A DNA stretch of 64,000 bases from Halanaerobiaceae bacterium ANBcell28 (GCA_037623315.1 JBBJJH010000001.1:198600-262599); one strand, 5' to 3'; positions 51,014-62,072 are shown, counted from the stretch's first letter. The notes: generated by a model not told the origin, from the sequence alone. Translations and numbers: made by a program.

Positions 51014-51802
51014 TTAAATTACACTACTTCCAACAGCCAATTGTTCTGGCCCATCTACCAAAGCATGGCCAAACTTACCAAAAATAGCAACAGAAATATG
51101 ATCGTCGCCTCTGACAACTGCTACTTTAAAACCTCCACCTAAACCAGGATTTATTAAAGCTAATTGACTATAGGCATCTTTAACCGCATTTGATACCGCT
51201 ATCTTTTCCCTGGAGTTTTCTGAGATTACACTTCTTGCGATTGCAGCTACTGTAGTGCTCTCTCTAAGTTTAATAGGCAACTTCTCAGCATTTGCTCCAG
51301 TTTGTGTTATAGCTGCCTTGTATCCATAACCTTTTATTTTATCGAGCCAATAATCTTCATATTCACGACTCCTTGTCATAGACAAATAAATAGCAGAACT
51401 TTCTGGAGTAATTGTTTTTTTCTCTATTTCCCGTTCATTTTCTTCATCTTTTAAATATCCATAAACAATATCTTCTGCTGTAACAATCCCTATAAGTTTT
51501 TGATTTTTATCTAAAACCGGCAGTCCCCCGATTTTATTATCAGATAAATGCCTAGCTGCTTCTTGAACAGTAGTACTCGTATTAATCTTAATAATATCTG
51601 TTGTCATAAACTTATTTATTCTAGCATTTAAATCATGCTCTACTACTAAGTCACCATCACTAATTATCCCTATGACATTTCCTTCGTCAAGAACAATTAA
51701 CCTACCAATCTTATTAAATGACATTAATTTTTCTGCTTCTAATACTGTGGTATCTGGACTTACAGTAATAGGGTTTGCAGTCATTATATCTTTAACTAGC
51801 AT
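51014..51802 (-). CDS. CBS-domain pair fused to a HutP-like domain
   Basis: 262 residues. Two CBS domains occupy about 1-55 and 66-118; each ends in the usual ligand-loop motif ([16 protein letters not shown]), as in sensors of adenosyl nucleotides. After a charged linker, residues 136-262 resemble HutP, the RNA-binding antiterminator of hut operons ([47 protein letters not shown]). By eye, the metal-binding histidines of B. subtilis HutP are not conserved. It overlaps ispF by 11 bases, so it is coupled to the isoprenoid genes. An RNA-level regulator responding to a nucleotide is inference. Confidence 0.75.
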   Translation of the reverse strand: MLVKDIMTANPITVSPDTTVLEAEKLMSFNKIGRLIVLDEGNVIGIISDGDLVVEHDLNARINKFMTTDIIKINTSTTVQEAARHLSDNKIGGLPVLDKNQKLIGIVTAEDIVYGYLKDEENEREIEKKTITPESSAIYLSMTRSREYEDYWLDKIKGYGYKAAITQTGANAEKLPIKLRESTTVAAIARSVISENSREKIAVSNAVKDAYSQLALINPGLGGGFKVAVVRGDDHISVAIFGKFGHALVDGPEQLAVGSSVI

Positions 51803-52283
51803 CCTGCTCTCCTCCTCTATTTAACAAAACAATTGCCTGTGCTGCTATGCCTTCTTTCCTACCAACAAAGCCCAATTTTTCTGTTGTAGTAGCTTTTATA
51901 TTAATTTGATCACTCTTAGTATTTAATATCTCGCTATATTTTTTCTTTATTTCAGGATAAAAAGGAGCCATTTTCGGCTCCTCAGCCATAATAATCATAT
52001 CAATATTGGAAATAGAGTAATTATCCATTATTAAAAATTTATTTACCTTCTCTAATAATTCCAAACTATTAGCATCTTTATATTGTACATCATTGTCAGG
52101 GAAGTGTTTACCAATATCACCTCTAGATAAGGCTCCTAAAATTGCATCCATTAATGCATGTGTTAATACATCTGCATCTGAATGTCCCAGTAAGCCATAT
52201 AAATAAGGAATATTTACTCCGCCAATAATTAGTTTTCTACCTTCTTTAAATTTATGTACATCAAAACCAATGCCTATTCTCAA
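51792..52283 (-). CDS. ispF: 2-C-methyl-D-erythritol 2,4-cyclodiphosphate synthase
   Basis: 163 residues. The start is TTG 52283, preceded by AAAAGGAGC, and gives (M)[11 protein letters not shown] with the metal ligands Asp8 and His10. [29 protein letters not shown] and the C-terminal [19 protein letters not shown] follow. ATG 52307 would extend into ispD and covers the ribosome site. It makes MEcPP in the MEP isoprenoid pathway. It follows ispD almost without a gap. Confidence 0.96.
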   Translation of the reverse strand: MRIGIGFDVHKFKEGRKLIIGGVNIPYLYGLLGHSDADVLTHALMDAILGALSRGDIGKHFPDNDVQYKDANSLELLEKVNKFLIMDNYSISNIDMIIMAEEPKMAPFYPEIKKKYSEILNTKSDQINIKATTTEKLGFVGRKEGIAAQAIVLLNRGGEQDAS

Positions 52284-52284
52284 T

Positions 52285-52980
52285 TTATTTGCTCCTTTTG
52301 CGCCCACTTATAATACTCTCAGCAACTACCATATCTATAGGTGTAGTAATTTTTATATTTTCATATGATCCCTCTATTATTTTAACATCATAGCCCATAT
52401 ATTCAAGCAAAGAAGCATCATCTGTGACTACCGCGTCCTGCGGTACCCTCTGATGCGCTTCTAAAATAGTTTTATATAAAAATGCTTGTGGTGTCTGTAT
52501 TGCCATAAATTCTTTGCGGTCAGGAGTTTCTAAAACTACCTTCTTCTCATTCACCTTTTTGATGGTATCTTTTAATTTACTCCCAAGAGTAACCGCCTTT
52601 TCTTTTTTTACTGAGCTAACTACCTTATTTAATAACTTATTTGTTATTAAAGGACGAGCGCCATCATGTATTATAACATAATCAAGGGCTGGCGAAAAGA
52701 CCTTTAGACCAGCAAACACTGATTCTCTTCTTGTCTTTCCACCAGCTACTACTTGAATATCCTTTTTATTAAAATATTTATCTACAATATTTAAAGTACA
52801 ATAATCTATTTCATCTTTTTGAACTACTATTATTATTTGTATTATTTCAGGATGATTAACAAATAGGGATAAAGTATGAACTAAAACTGGAAGTCCTAGT
52901 AATTCTAGATACTGTTTTTTAACACTACTTTTCATTCTTTTACCTTGACCTGCTGCTGGTATTATTACTCCAAAACCCAT
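52285..52980 (-). CDS. ispD: 2-C-methyl-D-erythritol 4-phosphate cytidylyltransferase
   Basis: 231 residues. The CTP-binding start is [31 protein letters not shown] and [17 protein letters not shown] are conserved blocks of IspD. It makes CDP-ME, the third step of the MEP pathway. It precedes ispF with the same transcript, the common ispDF pair. Confidence 0.96.
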   Translation of the reverse strand: MGFGVIIPAAGQGKRMKSSVKKQYLELLGLPVLVHTLSLFVNHPEIIQIIIVVQKDEIDYCTLNIVDKYFNKKDIQVVAGGKTRRESVFAGLKVFSPALDYVIIHDGARPLITNKLLNKVVSSVKKEKAVTLGSKLKDTIKKVNEKKVVLETPDRKEFMAIQTPQAFLYKTILEAHQRVPQDAVVTDDASLLEYMGYDVKIIEGSYENIKITTPIDMVVAESIISGRKRSK

Positions 52981-53022
52981 TATATATACCCCTTATTATC
53001 TTATAAATAATTATAATTAATT

Positions 53023-54108
53023 TTATACTATTTGTTTGCTTGCTTTTGGCTTAGCAAATATCATTCTACCTGCCGCTGTCTGTAATATACTTGTTACCAT
53101 CACTGATATTTTTTTATTCATATATCGTATTCCATCATCAACAACTATCATAGTGCCATCGTCAAGATAAGCTACTCCTTGACCATCTTCTTTTCCTTCT
53201 TTTATTACCTTTACACTCATTTCTTCACCAGGTAATACAATTGGCTTTACTGAGTTAGCTAATTCATTAATATTTAAAACACGGACTCCTTGCAATTCAG
53301 CTACTTTATTTAAATTGTAATCATTAGTAACAACTCGAGCATCCATTATTTGTGCTAATTTAACTAATTTACTGTCAACTTCCTGGATATCATCAAAATC
53401 TTGATTAATAATTTCAACTATTATATTTGGTTCTTTTTGCATCTGTTTTAAGATATCAAGACCTCTTCTACCTCGATTACGTTTTAGTGATTCAGATGAA
53501 TCTGCAATATGTCGCAATTCCTCTAAGACAAATTCAGGAATAACTAGAGTTCCCTCTACAAAACCACTTTTACAAATATCAGCAATTCTTCCATCGATTA
53601 TAACACTTGTATCTAATATTTTGTTACTTATAAAGTTTTCATAAAGAGATTCAAATTGTTTCTCTTTGTGATCAAAGATCCCCATTAATTCCTTTTCTTT
53701 AAAAATGAACAAGCTAAATCCAAGATAAGCAAAAATTAAATTAATTAATATACCTAAGTATTTACCAACACCTTCACTTAACAAGTCAGAAAAAGGAAGA
53801 CTTATAAAAAGAGCAATCAATAAACCTGCTAATAAACCAGAAAGACCAACAACCATCCTTTTCCAGGATAGATGATGCTCAAAATTAATAATTAACTGTA
53901 ATAATTTCTGTAATAGATACGAAATTATAAAAAAACCAAACAAAAATCCAATAATAATAGCTATAAATTGTGTACTACTGAACCACATATCAATATGTTC
54001 CCAAATTGGCTTGCTAAATTCAGTCGCTATTCCTAAGGCTTTTACCACCTCAACACCAATAATTGCACCAAAAACACCTAAAACTAGGCGCATTACGTTT
54101 TTTACCAT
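53023..54108 (-). CDS. PIN/TRAM-domain membrane protein (YacL family)
   Basis: 361 residues from ATG 54108 (MVKNVMRLVLG) with AAAGGAGGTG upstream. The longer frame to 54162 is rejected. Four hydrophobic segments fill roughly the first 135 residues. A PIN nuclease domain begins near NKILDTSVIIDGRIAD, with acidic residues in VLEELRHIAD and VVTNDYNLNKVA. A TRAM domain closes the protein (LPGEEMSVKVIKEG, GQGVAYLDDGTMIVVDDG). It is conserved beside disA-carD-ispD in Firmicutes. It is a predicted membrane-bound RNase, substrate unknown to me. Confidence 0.9.
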   Translation of the reverse strand: MVKNVMRLVLGVFGAIIGVEVVKALGIATEFSKPIWEHIDMWFSSTQFIAIIIGFLFGFFIISYLLQKLLQLIINFEHHLSWKRMVVGLSGLLAGLLIALFISLPFSDLLSEGVGKYLGILINLIFAYLGFSLFIFKEKELMGIFDHKEKQFESLYENFISNKILDTSVIIDGRIADICKSGFVEGTLVIPEFVLEELRHIADSSESLKRNRGRRGLDILKQMQKEPNIIVEIINQDFDDIQEVDSKLVKLAQIMDARVVTNDYNLNKVAELQGVRVLNINELANSVKPIVLPGEEMSVKVIKEGKEDGQGVAYLDDGTMIVVDDGIRYMNKKISVMVTSILQTAAGRMIFAKPKASKQIV

Positions 54109-54174
54109 TTTTTTAGACACCTCCTTTCTTATATTATTACCAAAATTAATAAAATGATTCAAGTCATTGTATAA

Positions 54175-54678
54175 TTATTCATCTTCTTCTATATTAGGGT
54201 TATCATCAAAGACATTTGTAATTAAATCATCTACTTCTTCTTCTTTCATATCTTTAGAGAGTACAAGTTCGCTAATTAATATTTGTCTGGAATTATTTAA
54301 CATTTTCTTTTCGCCAGTCGATAATCCTTTTTCGTGATCTCGAATAGTAAGGTTTCTTACTACTTCAGCAACCTCATATATATCACCTGTCTTGAGTTTC
54401 TCCATATTGGCTCGATATCTACGATTCCAATTTTGTGACATTTTACTTTTATCACCTTTAAGCATACTCAATACTTCATCTGCTTTCTCTTCTGTAATTA
54501 CGTTTCTTATTCCAATTTCCTCTACTTTTTCTACCGGTATCATAACTTTCATTTCACCTATAGGTAATTTCATTATATAATATTTCTTTTGCTCTCCCAG
54601 TATCTCTTTTGTTTCTACTCCAACAATAGTACCTGCACCATGGTTAGGATATACTACTTTATCTCCAACATCAAACAT
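54175..54678 (-). CDS. carD: CarD/CdnL-family transcription regulator
   Basis: 167 residues. The N-terminal RNA-polymerase-interacting Tudor-like domain is clear (FDVGDKVVYPNHGAGTIVGVE, YYIMKLPIGEMKVMIPVEKV). The helical C-terminal DNA-binding domain contains SQNWNRRYRANMEKLKTGD and KGLSTGEKKML. CarD proteins bind the beta subunit and stabilise open promoter complexes, notably at rRNA promoters. The tail is acidic. It has its own strong promoter. Confidence 0.92.
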   Translation of the reverse strand: MFDVGDKVVYPNHGAGTIVGVETKEILGEQKKYYIMKLPIGEMKVMIPVEKVEEIGIRNVITEEKADEVLSMLKGDKSKMSQNWNRRYRANMEKLKTGDIYEVAEVVRNLTIRDHEKGLSTGEKKMLNNSRQILISELVLSKDMKEEEVDDLITNVFDDNPNIEEDE

Positions 54679-54729
54679 GTTTTATCAACCCCTCTAAATA
54701 TATATAAATCCATATTATTCCTTAGAATA

Positions 54730-54758
54730 ATTATATCACTAGTTTAAAAAGCTGTCAA
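54730..54758 (-). promoter_or_regulatory. Sigma-A promoter of carD
   Basis: Minus-strand TTGACA (54753-54758), a 17-nt spacer ending in TGA, and TATAAT (54730-54735). Both boxes are perfect and an extended -10 is present. Confidence 0.9.
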
Positions 54759-54769
54759 TTTAACTAATA

Positions 54770-55840
54770 TTATATGTGTCGATCTAAAAGAACTTGATCC
54801 CTTAAACGACGCAAACCCTCCTTTATCGCTTGTGCTCTAACTTCTCCAATTCCATCAACATCATCTAATTCGTCAGGAGAAGCATTTATAATACTTTGTA
54901 AGTTATCAAATTGATAAATTAGGTTCTCTATTACTGGCATAGGGAGTCTAGGTATTTTACGCAATACTCTGTAACCCCTAGTAGCTACTGATAAATCCAA
55001 AGCATTTACACTGCCTCCATGACCTAAGGCCTTACTTATAGTATTTAATGTTAGCATTTCATCTGAAGACCAATTTGTAAGTTCAAATAATAATTCTTTT
55101 GGATCTTTATTTGCTGCGTCTTCTTCAATATAATCTTTTAAAACGAGAATTATATCCTCTTGAACATTTGCCACTAATTCCTCTAATTGCATTTTAACCA
55201 AGCGGCCCTCTGTTCCTAATTCATTAATATATCTTTTAATTTCTCGCTCAATTTTGATAACCATTTCTGATCTCTGTATAACAGTAACAACATCTGATAT
55301 AGTAACCAAATCTTCAAATTCTAATGCACTTAAATTAGTTAAAGCCTGGTCAAGAACGTTACGATATTTTTCTAATGTTTGAACTGCCTGATTTGCTTTT
55401 GATAATATTACTCTTATATCTTCTAAGATATGCTTTTTATCATACAAATACAACGTAATAATATCTCGACGTTGAGATATAGCAATAACTAATTTCCCAG
55501 TCTGTATAGCAACACGTTCTGCTGTTCTATGACGCGTTCCTGTTTCTTGTGAAGGAATTGAAGGATCAGGAATTAATTGTGCATTAGCACATAATATTCT
55601 ATCAGCATTTTCATTTAATACCATAGCTCCATCCATTTTAGCTAATTCATATAATCTGGCAGGAGTAAATTCTGCATTTAGATTAAACCCACCATCAACA
55701 ATACCCAAAACCTCTTCACTATCCCCAACAACAATCAAGCCCCCGGTTTTAGCTCGCAATACATTTTCCAAACCCTCTCTCAGGATGGTACCAGGAGCAA
55801 TCATTCTTAATATTTCTTCAAGGTTTTTTTCTTTAACCAT
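54770..55840 (-). CDS. disA: Diadenylate cyclase DisA, DNA-integrity scanning protein
   Basis: 356 residues. The DAC domain has Asp70-Gly71-Ala72 and GTRHR (101-105), the two catalytic motifs for c-di-AMP synthesis. A helical spine and a C-terminal helix-hairpin-helix DNA-binding domain follow (SPDELDDVDGIGEVRAQAIK). It pauses on branched DNA and lowers c-di-AMP in B. subtilis. It lies immediately after radA, its known partner. Confidence 0.97.
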   Translation of the reverse strand: MVKEKNLEEILRMIAPGTILREGLENVLRAKTGGLIVVGDSEEVLGIVDGGFNLNAEFTPARLYELAKMDGAMVLNENADRILCANAQLIPDPSIPSQETGTRHRTAERVAIQTGKLVIAISQRRDIITLYLYDKKHILEDIRVILSKANQAVQTLEKYRNVLDQALTNLSALEFEDLVTISDVVTVIQRSEMVIKIEREIKRYINELGTEGRLVKMQLEELVANVQEDIILVLKDYIEEDAANKDPKELLFELTNWSSDEMLTLNTISKALGHGGSVNALDLSVATRGYRVLRKIPRLPMPVIENLIYQFDNLQSIINASPDELDDVDGIGEVRAQAIKEGLRRLRDQVLLDRHI

Positions 55841-55842
55841 AA

Positions 55843-57198
55843 TCAGCCCACCCCTTTGATTAACTTCAATAATTTATGTACTGAATCAATTGCTATCAAA
55901 TTTATTTCTGGATCAAATGATAAACCTTTCATATTCCCTCGAGGAACTACTATTTTTTTAAATCCCATTTTTTTTAGTTCCCTAACTCTTTGTCCAATAT
56001 TACTTACTGCTCTGACTTCACCAGCCAGTCCCAATTCACCAAAAACAGCCATATTAGCTGGCATCGGAATATCTAAATGACTTGAGACCACTGCAGTAAC
56101 TATACCCAAATCAAGCGCAGGTTCATCTACGCGAAATCCACCTGTTATATTTAAATGTACATCTCTATTTTGAAAATTAATTCCAATTTTCTTTTCCAAT
56201 ACTGCTAATAAAATAGATACTCTTTTATAATCAACACCAGTTGTTAAGCGTTGGGGAGAAGAGAATGTTGATGTAGATGATAACGCCTGCACTTCGACCA
56301 AGAGAGGACGACTACCCTCTATAACAGGAACTATCACTGAGCCTGATACATCTTTAGGACGTTCCTGTAAAAAAAGTTGCGACGGATTAGAGACTTCTAC
56401 CATCCCCTTATCTCTCATCTCAAATACTCCCACTTCATTTGTTGAACCATATCTGTTTTTTACAGCTCTTAACAATCTATAAGCATAATTTCTATCACCT
56501 TCAAATTGCAAAACAGTATCCACTAAATGTTCCAAAATTTTAGGTCCTGCTAACTCTCCTTCTTTTGTAACATGTCCAATTAATATTATTGGTACATTTT
56601 TTTCCTTTGCGATTTTCATTAACCTACCTGTAAGTTCCTTTACTTGTGTTATACTTCCAGGCGAAGAATTTATTTTTGAATCTTGTATGGTCTGAATAGA
56701 ATCAATTATCACTAGATTATAGCTTCCTTTATACAAATGTATATAAATTTCCTCAAAATCAGTCTCTGCTAGAACATAAAGTTCTTGATTTAATACATCA
56801 AGACGGTCTGCCCGCATTTTTATTTGAGATGCAGATTCTTCCCCAGATACATATAAAACTTTTTGATACTTTTTACTAAAAAGGGAAGCCGCCTGAAGTA
56901 TCAGGGTTGATTTCCCAATACCAGGGGCTCCACCAAGTAATACTAAGGAACCACTAACTATACCTCCACCTAAAACACGATCTAATTCATGAATGTCTGT
57001 CTTGTAGCGTAAACGTTCTCCACTATCTACATCTGTTATAGGACAAGCGTCTGTCCTAATATCTATTCTTTTACTCTCTGTTGTATTCTTTTCTTCCTTA
57101 AATGTATTCCATGAATCACAGGAAGGACATCGTCCCATCCATTTACTGCTCTTATATGAACATTCCTGACAAATATAACTTTTAATATTCCTTGCCAT
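55843..57198 (-). CDS. radA: DNA repair protein RadA
   Basis: 451 residues. The zinc finger uses Cys10, Cys13, Cys24 and Cys27. The RecA-like core has Walker A GGAPGIGKST. The family motif KNRFG is KNRYG here (AVKNRYGSTNEVG). The Lon-like C-terminal domain ends the protein. It promotes branch migration in recombination repair and, in B. subtilis, interacts with DisA. It has its own promoter between clpC and radA. Confidence 0.97.
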   Translation of the reverse strand: MARNIKSYICQECSYKSSKWMGRCPSCDSWNTFKEEKNTTESKRIDIRTDACPITDVDSGERLRYKTDIHELDRVLGGGIVSGSLVLLGGAPGIGKSTLILQAASLFSKKYQKVLYVSGEESASQIKMRADRLDVLNQELYVLAETDFEEIYIHLYKGSYNLVIIDSIQTIQDSKINSSPGSITQVKELTGRLMKIAKEKNVPIILIGHVTKEGELAGPKILEHLVDTVLQFEGDRNYAYRLLRAVKNRYGSTNEVGVFEMRDKGMVEVSNPSQLFLQERPKDVSGSVIVPVIEGSRPLLVEVQALSSTSTFSSPQRLTTGVDYKRVSILLAVLEKKIGINFQNRDVHLNITGGFRVDEPALDLGIVTAVVSSHLDIPMPANMAVFGELGLAGEVRAVSNIGQRVRELKKMGFKKIVVPRGNMKGLSFDPEINLIAIDSVHKLLKLIKGVG

Positions 57199-57269
57199 AA
57201 TTTAATTCCCCTACTTTATGCATTCTTATAATCTTATTAAGATAGTTTAAATTGTTTGAATTATATTTT

Positions 57270-57298
57270 ATTATATCATTTTTGTCATCATTTTACAA
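57270..57298 (-). promoter_or_regulatory. Sigma-A promoter of radA-disA
   Basis: Minus-strand TTGTAA (57293-57298), a 17-nt spacer ending TGA, and TATAAT (57270-57275), an extended -10 form. Confidence 0.8.
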
Positions 57299-57341
57299 GG
57301 AATATAATATTTAATTCATTTAATTTAATCTTATTACAGTA

Positions 57342-59756
57342 TTAGGTAAAAATTAATTTACCTTCTTCTTCATCAACTTTTATTGTATCTCCTGAACTTA
57401 CACTTCCTTCAAGTATTTTTTCTGATACAGGATTTTCGATTAATCGTTGTATGCTACGACGAAGAGGCCTTGCACCGAATTGAGCATCAAATCCGTCTTC
57501 CACTAAATAATTTTTAGCTTTTTCACTAAGGACTATTTGAATATTGTTTTCTATAAGTCTATCTCTTAAATCATCTAGCATCAATTCTACAATCTCTTTA
57601 ATGTGTTCTTTATTTAATGCATGAAAAACAATAATCTCATCTAACCTGTTTAAAAATTCAGGTCTAAAAGTACGGCGCAATTCAGACATAACTTTATCTT
57701 TCATGTTACCATATTTTTCTTCGTCATTGCTTCGTGTCATAAAACCCAATGTAGCTTCTTTTTCTATAAAATTAGCACCAACATTTGAAGTCATAATTAC
57801 CACTGTGTTTTTAAAGTCAACCTTGCGCCCGTGTGTATCAGTAAGTGTACCATCCTCTAATATTTGTAATAATATATTAAAAACATCCGGATGAGCTTTT
57901 TCGATTTCATCAAATAGTATAACGGAATAAGGTCTCCTTCTAACTGGTTCTGTTAATTGCCCTCCTTCATCATGACCAATATACCCAGGAGGAGAACCAA
58001 CCATTCTAGATACTGAATGTTTTTCCATATACTCTGACATATCAATTCTTATCATAGCTTCTTCATCGTCAAACATAGCTTCTGCTAAAGTTCTTGCCAG
58101 TTCTGTCTTTCCCACTCCTGTAGGACCTAAGAAAATAAATGAGCCAATCGGTCTTTTAGGATCCTTTAGACCAGCTCTTGCTCTTCGTACTGCCTGAGAA
58201 ACTGCATCTATAGCTTCATTTTGTCCAATAACTCTTTTGTGTAATTCGTCTTCTAGCCTTAGTAGTTTTTGAGTCTCTGCTTCTTCCAACTTCGTTACTG
58301 GAATTCCTGTCCAAGAAGATACAATATGTGCAATATCTTCTGAACTAACTGTACTTTCTGAACGTCCTTTATTATTATCCCAATTTTCTTTTAAATTTTC
58401 TAATTTATTTATAGTCTCTTTTTCCCTGTCTCTAATTTCCGCAGCTTTTTCAAATTCTTGATTCTTAACAGCAGCTTCTTTTTCTTTTTGCAATTCCTCA
58501 ATTAATTTATTCAGTTCTTTTATTTCAGGTGGCCTTGTATTATTACTTAATCTTACCCTAGATGCTGCCTCATCAATTAGATCAATTGCTTTATCTGGTA
58601 AAAATCTTTCAGTTATATATCTATGTGACATATTAACAGCAGCTTTAATTGCTTCGTCAGTGATAACAACTTTATGATGTGCTTCATAAGCATCTCTTAA
58701 GCCTTTTAAAATACTTATAGTCTCTTCAGGATTTGTTTCCTCAACTAGAACAGATTGAAACCTTCTCTCTAGAGCTGCATCCTTTTCAATATGTTTCCTA
58801 TATTCATCAAGAGTAGTCGCACCAATTGCTTGTAATTCTCCTCTGGCTAGAGCTGGTTTTAAAATATTCGAAGCATCAATAGCTCCCTCCGCCGCTCCAG
58901 CACCTACCAAAGTATGAAGTTCGTCTATAAATAGTATTATATTACCGTTTTTTATAATGTCATTCATGACTGCTTTTAAACGCTTCTCAAATTCTCCTCT
59001 ATATTTAGACCCAGCTACTATTGAGCTTAAATCTAAAGATACAACTCTTTTATTTAGTAATATATCTGGTACATTTTCTGTTTCTATTCTTTCGGCTAAG
59101 CCTTCCACTATAGCCGTTTTACCAACACCTGGTTCTCCAATTAATACTGGATTATTTTTAGTCCTTCGACTCAATACTTGTATAACTCTTTCTATTTCTT
59201 TATTTCTCCCAATAACCGGATCTAGTTTACCCTCTCTAGCCATTTCTGTAAGATCCCTGCTATATTCATCTAAATTTGCAGTTTCGCTATTTTTATCGAC
59301 TCCTTGTTTTTCTAAATTACTTTGACCTCCTAATAGATCAATTATTTGTTTATGAATTGTTTTAAGGTCTCCCCCTAACTCAGTTATAATTCTTACTGCT
59401 ATACCCTCACCTTCTCTAATTAGGCCTAATAACAAATGTTCTGTACCAATATAATTATGTCCTAATCTTCTTGCTTCATCCATAGATAAATTTAAAATCT
59501 TTTTACTTCTTGGTGTTAAACTAACCGGTTTTTGTATATCCTCTTTTCCTTCTCCAACTATCTTTTTTACTTGTTCTATAATTTTTTCTTCATTAATATT
59601 TACTTCTGATAACACCTTAGCAGCTATTCCCTGACTTTCCTTAATCAACCCTAGAAGAATGTGTTCTGTACCAACATAATTATGTTTTAATCTTACAGCT
59701 GATTGCTCTGCAAGACTTAAAACTTTTCTAGCTCTTTCTGTAAATCTTCCAAACAT
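57342..59756 (-). CDS. clpC: ATP-dependent Clp protease ATPase subunit ClpC
   Basis: 804 residues. Two Clp_N repeats (about 1-70 and 80-145) precede AAA domain 1 with Walker A GEPGVGKT (207-214). A UVR-containing middle region follows ([13 protein letters not shown], about 425-440), where MscA-type adaptors bind. AAA domain 2 has [10 protein letters not shown]. It unfolds proteins, including arginine-phosphorylated ones marked by McsB, for ClpP. ClpP is not in the window. It is the last gene of the ctsR operon. Confidence 0.97.
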   Translation of the reverse strand: MFGRFTERARKVLSLAEQSAVRLKHNYVGTEHILLGLIKESQGIAAKVLSEVNINEEKIIEQVKKIVGEGKEDIQKPVSLTPRSKKILNLSMDEARRLGHNYIGTEHLLLGLIREGEGIAVRIITELGGDLKTIHKQIIDLLGGQSNLEKQGVDKNSETANLDEYSRDLTEMAREGKLDPVIGRNKEIERVIQVLSRRTKNNPVLIGEPGVGKTAIVEGLAERIETENVPDILLNKRVVSLDLSSIVAGSKYRGEFEKRLKAVMNDIIKNGNIILFIDELHTLVGAGAAEGAIDASNILKPALARGELQAIGATTLDEYRKHIEKDAALERRFQSVLVEETNPEETISILKGLRDAYEAHHKVVITDEAIKAAVNMSHRYITERFLPDKAIDLIDEAASRVRLSNNTRPPEIKELNKLIEELQKEKEAAVKNQEFEKAAEIRDREKETINKLENLKENWDNNKGRSESTVSSEDIAHIVSSWTGIPVTKLEEAETQKLLRLEDELHKRVIGQNEAIDAVSQAVRRARAGLKDPKRPIGSFIFLGPTGVGKTELARTLAEAMFDDEEAMIRIDMSEYMEKHSVSRMVGSPPGYIGHDEGGQLTEPVRRRPYSVILFDEIEKAHPDVFNILLQILEDGTLTDTHGRKVDFKNTVVIMTSNVGANFIEKEATLGFMTRSNDEEKYGNMKDKVMSELRRTFRPEFLNRLDEIIVFHALNKEHIKEIVELMLDDLRDRLIENNIQIVLSEKAKNYLVEDGFDAQFGARPLRRSIQRLIENPVSEKILEGSVSSGDTIKVDEEEGKLIFT

Positions 59757-59787
59757 ATTACACCACTCCTTTATAATTTTATAACCA

Positions 59788-60840
59788 CTACTTCATCTCT
59801 AAACGTGCTTGAATCAATTCAGACCTTTTTATATCTCTATCTATGCTTTCCAATTCCTTCCCATTTAATTTTTGAATATGTGCTGGTCTAATTAGAATCA
59901 TTAATTCTCTTAAGATTTTATTATCAACACCTTCTATTATACCCAGATCTATACCTAATTTTACATTAGATAATAGTTTCATCGCTTCTTCACTTGATAT
60001 CCTGTAAGCATATTTTAAAGTTCCTAAGGAACGTCTAACTGTATCTTTTAAATTCACTTCATTCTCTTCTAATAGTATTTTTCGTGCCTGCTTTTCCTGT
60101 TCTATTATCTGTTTGCTAACACTTCCTAAATTATCGATAATATCCGTCTCACTATGACCTAAAGTCACTTGATTTGAAATTTGATATATGTTAGCTAGAG
60201 ATTCACTACCTTCTCCATAAAGACCACGGACCGCCAGGCCTAATTGGGATACTGCTCTTAACATTTTATTAATATTTTTTCTAAGATTAAGAGCTGGTAA
60301 ATGGATCATTATAGATGCGCGTAAACCGGTACCAACATTAGTAGGACAAGTTGATAAATAACCCCACTTCTCTGAAAAAGCAAAATCTAATTGAGACTCT
60401 AATGTATCATCAATTTCATTGGCTATTTCCCACACATCGTTTAACTGCATACCTGCAGCTAAAACTTGTATTCTTATATGGTCTTCCTCATTAAGCATTA
60501 TACTAACTGATTCCTTATCATTAAGAAACAAACCTTTTTCATAGTTTCCTTTCGCATGAAGGGGACTAATAAGATGTTTTTCTACTAATAATTCTCTCTC
60601 AATCTCAGGTAAATCAGACATATTTATATAATGTAATTTAAGATGATTTTGTCTTGTAATTGCAGAATGAACTTTTTTACTTACAGATCGCCTAGTATCA
60701 TCATTGGCAAAATTAGGATAACTCTCGTTTTCTAAATTACGTGCTAAACGAACTCGACTACTTAAAACTATATCACTTTCTGGTCCATCCTTTGCCATCC
60801 AGTTTATTAAATAGTTATTTATATTATCCTTAATTGACAT
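59788..60840 (-). CDS. mcsB: Protein-arginine kinase McsB
   Basis: 350 residues of the phosphagen-kinase fold. [14 protein letters not shown] near the N-terminus holds nucleotide-binding arginines. [20 protein letters not shown] contains the conserved cysteine loop, and [10 protein letters not shown] follows. It phosphorylates arginines on damaged proteins and on CtsR. It overlaps mcsA by 11 bases. Confidence 0.97.
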   Translation of the reverse strand: MSIKDNINNYLINWMAKDGPESDIVLSSRVRLARNLENESYPNFANDDTRRSVSKKVHSAITRQNHLKLHYINMSDLPEIERELLVEKHLISPLHAKGNYEKGLFLNDKESVSIMLNEEDHIRIQVLAAGMQLNDVWEIANEIDDTLESQLDFAFSEKWGYLSTCPTNVGTGLRASIMIHLPALNLRKNINKMLRAVSQLGLAVRGLYGEGSESLANIYQISNQVTLGHSETDIIDNLGSVSKQIIEQEKQARKILLEENEVNLKDTVRRSLGTLKYAYRISSEEAMKLLSNVKLGIDLGIIEGVDNKILRELMILIRPAHIQKLNGKELESIDRDIKRSELIQARLEMK

Positions 60841-61354
60841 TTACTTCATCACCTCCAATTTTATTTTTAAGAATCTTAATTTTGTCTCTTATTTCAGCAG
60901 CCCTTTCAAAATTTTCTTTTTTTACAGCTTCTGACATCTTTTCTCTCATTACTTGAATTTCTTTTTTTATTTTTAGGTCTCCGCCCCTTCTTTTCGGCAC
61001 TTTACCATTATGTCTATTACTACCATGTATTCTTTTTAATAAGGGATCGAGTTTTTCATAAAAGGAATTGTAGCAAGATGCACAACCTAAGAATCCATTT
61101 TTAGAAAAATCCTTATAAGTTAAACCACAGTTATCACAGTTTTGGTCTTCCTTATGTTGTTCATATGATTCCATTTGAGGGTTAAGAATACCCTTTAATA
61201 AGTTTTGAAAAGTAAAAGGATTATTATTTGCAAAATTTAATTGACCTGTTTCTTTTGCACACTTTTCGCAAAGATATACTTCGTTTTTCTTGCCATTAAT
61301 TATTTTAGTTAGATGAATTGAAGCATCTTTTTCATTACAACGTTGACATTTCAC
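60830..61354 (-). CDS. mcsA: McsA, zinc-finger activator of McsB
   Basis: 174 residues. Four CxxC pairs are seen (Cys3/6, Cys29/32, Cys73/76 and Cys91/94), giving two zinc-binding modules. A C-terminal UVR motif (NFERAAEIRDKIKILKNKI) follows. It activates McsB and links it to ClpC and CtsR. It starts right after ctsR. Confidence 0.95.
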   Translation of the reverse strand: MKCQRCNEKDASIHLTKIINGKKNEVYLCEKCAKETGQLNFANNNPFTFQNLLKGILNPQMESYEQHKEDQNCDNCGLTYKDFSKNGFLGCASCYNSFYEKLDPLLKRIHGSNRHNGKVPKRRGGDLKIKKEIQVMREKMSEAVKKENFERAAEIRDKIKILKNKIGGDEVNVN

Positions 61355-61355
61355 C

Positions 61356-61835
61356 TTAATCTTCCTCCCCTCTTTCTGAACTCTTAAGAATTACTTCTAA
61401 CATTGCAGTTAACAATCTACCTCGCAAATAATCTCGATGAGGCAAGTTTATACCTATTATTTTTTTATTCACAACTGTTTCCATTAATACCCTTTCTCTT
61501 TTCTTTATTAAATTATTTTCATGCAATCGGGCTATTATAGCTTCTGCCTCACGTTGGGATATAGGTCTTGTTAGCCTAGCTATAATGTTTTTTATGTGTT
61601 CTTGCGAAGATTCAATTTTAATTCTTATTATTCTAATATAACCCCCACCACCACGCTGGCTTTCAACTACATAACCTTTTTCTAAAGGAAATCTGGTTTC
61701 TAAAACATAATTTATTTGAGAAGGGGCACAATTAAAATCATCAGCTAATTGATTTCTTTTTATTTCTACTTCACCTTGATATTTTTTTATTAACTCCCTA
61801 AGATATTGCTCAATTTGGTCAGATAAACTTGACAT
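61356..61835 (-). CDS. ctsR: Transcriptional repressor CtsR
   Basis: 159 residues. The winged helix-turn-helix has NQLADDFNCAPSQINYVLET and the glycine-rich wing ESQRGGGGYIRIIRI, whose glycines act as the heat sensor in B. subtilis. The C-terminal dimerisation part follows. It represses its own operon through the site at 61858-61874 and is inactivated by heat or McsB. Confidence 0.96.
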   Translation of the reverse strand: MSSLSDQIEQYLRELIKKYQGEVEIKRNQLADDFNCAPSQINYVLETRFPLEKGYVVESQRGGGGYIRIIRIKIESSQEHIKNIIARLTRPISQREAEAIIARLHENNLIKKRERVLMETVVNKKIIGINLPHRDYLRGRLLTAMLEVILKSSERGEED

Positions 61836-61857
61836 ATTGAAGCCTCCTTATTTTGTC

Positions 61858-61874
61858 TTTGACTATTTTTGACC
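61858..61874 (-). promoter_or_regulatory. CtsR operator
   Basis: The minus strand reads GGTCAAAAATAGTCAAA, an exact match to the CtsR heptad direct repeat (RGTCAAA, 3-nt gap, RGTCAAA). It lies between the promoter and the ctsR start, so bound CtsR would block initiation. Confidence 0.93.
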
Positions 61875-61885
61875 TTCTATATAAT

Positions 61886-61913
61886 ATAATACTATATTTT
61901 TTTAAAATATCAA
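61886..61913 (-). promoter_or_regulatory. Sigma-A promoter of the ctsR operon
   Basis: Minus-strand TTGATA (61908-61913), a 16-nt spacer and TATTAT (61886-61891). The operator begins about 12 bases downstream of the -10. Confidence 0.7.
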
Positions 61914-62072
61914 GTGTTTTATATTATAAATTATATCCCTTGATAAATTTTTCATGCGTTAAGTATTAATTTTTTATTAAAAATCCATTTTTTTATATTT
62001 AAGGCCGGCTTTCGTAATGAGTAAATTATCATTATAATATTTTTAATAAAATAACACAAAGTAGGATTTAAA

